In this document: piece by piece, positions 11,552-12,290 of the stretch
Numbering within the stretch: position 1 is the first letter of the stretch
Layout: every line of letters begins with the position of its first letter
DNA from: an uncultured Clostridia bacterium
GTDB lineage: Bacteria; Bacillota; Clostridia; Christensenellales; CAG-138
Assembly (NCBI GenBank): GCA_934633985.1
Contig: CAKTYU010000023.1
Location: forward strand, 1-12,290
Reading direction: 5' to 3'
DNA length: 12,290 nt
Program-made: the position numbers and the translations under genes
The notes under the pieces: model-generated
Databases searched by the model: none
What the model was told of the DNA's origin: nothing
Seen by the model: the letters and a program-made list of their open reading frames with translations, nothing else

Positions 11552-12290
11552 ATGCTGCTAATACGTAATGCAAATGTATACTCCCCTGCTCCGATGGGCA
11601 GGAAGGACGTCCTCATAGAAGGGGACAAGGTGATCAAAATTGCCGATAGGATTGCCGGAGATTACTCTGAATTGAACGTAAAGACAGTTGAGGCCGAGGG
11701 CAAGACATTGGTGCCGGGCTTTGTCGATCAGCACGTTCATGTCATCGGAGCTGGCGGCGAGGCGGGCTTTGCTACACGGACTCCGGAAATGCAGATAAGC
11801 AATATAGTAAAGCATGGCATAACCACGATAGTCGCACTTCACGGAACTGACGGCACGGCGCGTAATATTGAAGCACTATATGCGAAGACCTGCGCTCTTG
11901 AGGAGGAGGGAATAACGGCCAGAATGTTGACCGGCTCCTTTGAAATGCCCTCTGCCACGCTTACCGGCTCTGTTCGTCGGGATATGATATTTATAGATAA
12001 GGTCATAGGAGCAAAGACCGCGATATCCGACAGAAGATCCTCCCAGCCCACAAAAGCTATGGTGGAACAGCTTGCGGCTCAGGCTTACACAGGCGGGCTT
12101 GCAGGCGGGAAAAGAGGTTACACACATATTCACCTGGGAGTTGGCGCCCGCAAATTGAGCATGCTCAAGGATATAATAAGGGAGACGGAGATTCCGCCCT
12201 ATCTGCTCGTTCCTACTCAGTCGGTCATTTTTTGCGGACAGTTCATACATGCTATCCTTTTCTGTTCTCTGCTCCTGCGTTTGCTCTCGT
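11552..12290 (+). CDS. iadA: Isoaspartyl dipeptidase (beta-aspartyl peptidase), N-terminal part, probably disrupted
   Basis: IadA is an amidohydrolase-fold zinc enzyme that cleaves isoaspartyl dipeptides arising from damaged proteins. Residues 1-222 match the family: the metal-binding DQHVH with H61 and H63, GGEAGFATRTPE with E70, GITTIVALHGTDGTARN, MLTGSF, TGSVRRD, VIGAKTAISD with the carbamate lysine K155, GGLAGGKRG, and HIHLG with H194. Spacing equals that of the E. coli enzyme. From residue 223, which should be the zinc-ligand His of PTH-NRN, the frame reads Q and then unrelated sequence to the window edge, in all three frames. Residue 130, normally the catalytic Tyr, is Phe. GAGAGGAAT precedes the ATG. 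It is probably controlled by the GntR-type gene upstream. The full family length is about 390 residues. It may be a pseudogene, a rearrangement, or an assembly junction. Confidence 0.82.
   Translation, partial: MLLIRNANVYSPAPMGRKDVLIEGDKVIKIADRIAGDYSELNVKTVEAEGKTLVPGFVDQHVHVIGAGGEAGFATRTPEMQISNIVKHGITTIVALHGTDGTARNIEALYAKTCALEEEGITARMLTGSFEMPSATLTGSVRRDMIFIDKVIGAKTAISDRRSSQPTKAMVEQLAAQAYTGGLAGGKRGYTHIHLGVGARKLSMLKDIIRETEIPPYLLVPTQSVIFCGQFIHAILFCSLLLRLLS

Overview
The window reads as a chromosome segment of a fairly GC-rich Bacillota, most likely class Clostridia. The grounds are the Firmicutes-style rplJL attenuator (L10 leader), the four-cysteine L33, the short single-helix SecE, the strong AGGAGG ribosome binding sites, near-consensus TTGACA-17-TATAAT promoters, and the dusB/greA/lysS neighbourhood. 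The genus cannot be fixed from the sequence. Isoleucine is coded almost only by ATC in the ribosomal-protein genes and almost only by ATA in lysS and its neighbours.

Layout. Positions 1-2124 are read leftward: a DUF1461 membrane protein, tsaD, then a promoter, tRNA-Gly(CCC) and the start of tuf (EF-Tu), which runs off the left edge. A Gly/Pro/Arg-rich protein of unknown function (2208-2894) points the other way. Next is the transcription/translation block rpmG-secE-nusG-rplK-rplA behind one strong promoter at 2980-3008, with a likely L1-binding hairpin before rplK. rplJ-rplL follow with their own promoter, embedded in a long inverted repeat, and an L10 leader with a transcription attenuator. 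A bidirectional terminator at 6454-6483 closes this block. rpoB does not follow rplL here. The leftward pair comes next: a membrane-anchored protein of unknown function and dusB. It is divergent from greA-lysS, which ends at a strong terminator (10295-10323).

From about 10.3 kb the sequence becomes more AT-rich and accessory in character. It holds a HutC-type GntR regulator and the beginning of an isoaspartyl dipeptidase (iadA), probably a small regulator-target unit. The iadA promoter is built into a perfect 34-bp palindrome made of three tandem ATTATAAT units. The iadA homology stops abruptly about 70 bases before the right edge, exactly at a zinc-ligand histidine, so this copy looks broken or rearranged.

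Most of the window is ordinary housekeeping: protein synthesis, secretion, transcription elongation and tRNA modification. The parts worth a second look are the palindromic promoters (rplJL, gntR, iadA), the broken iadA, the codon-usage split and two proteins I do not recognise. I see no mobile element, CRISPR array or clear new multi-gene system.
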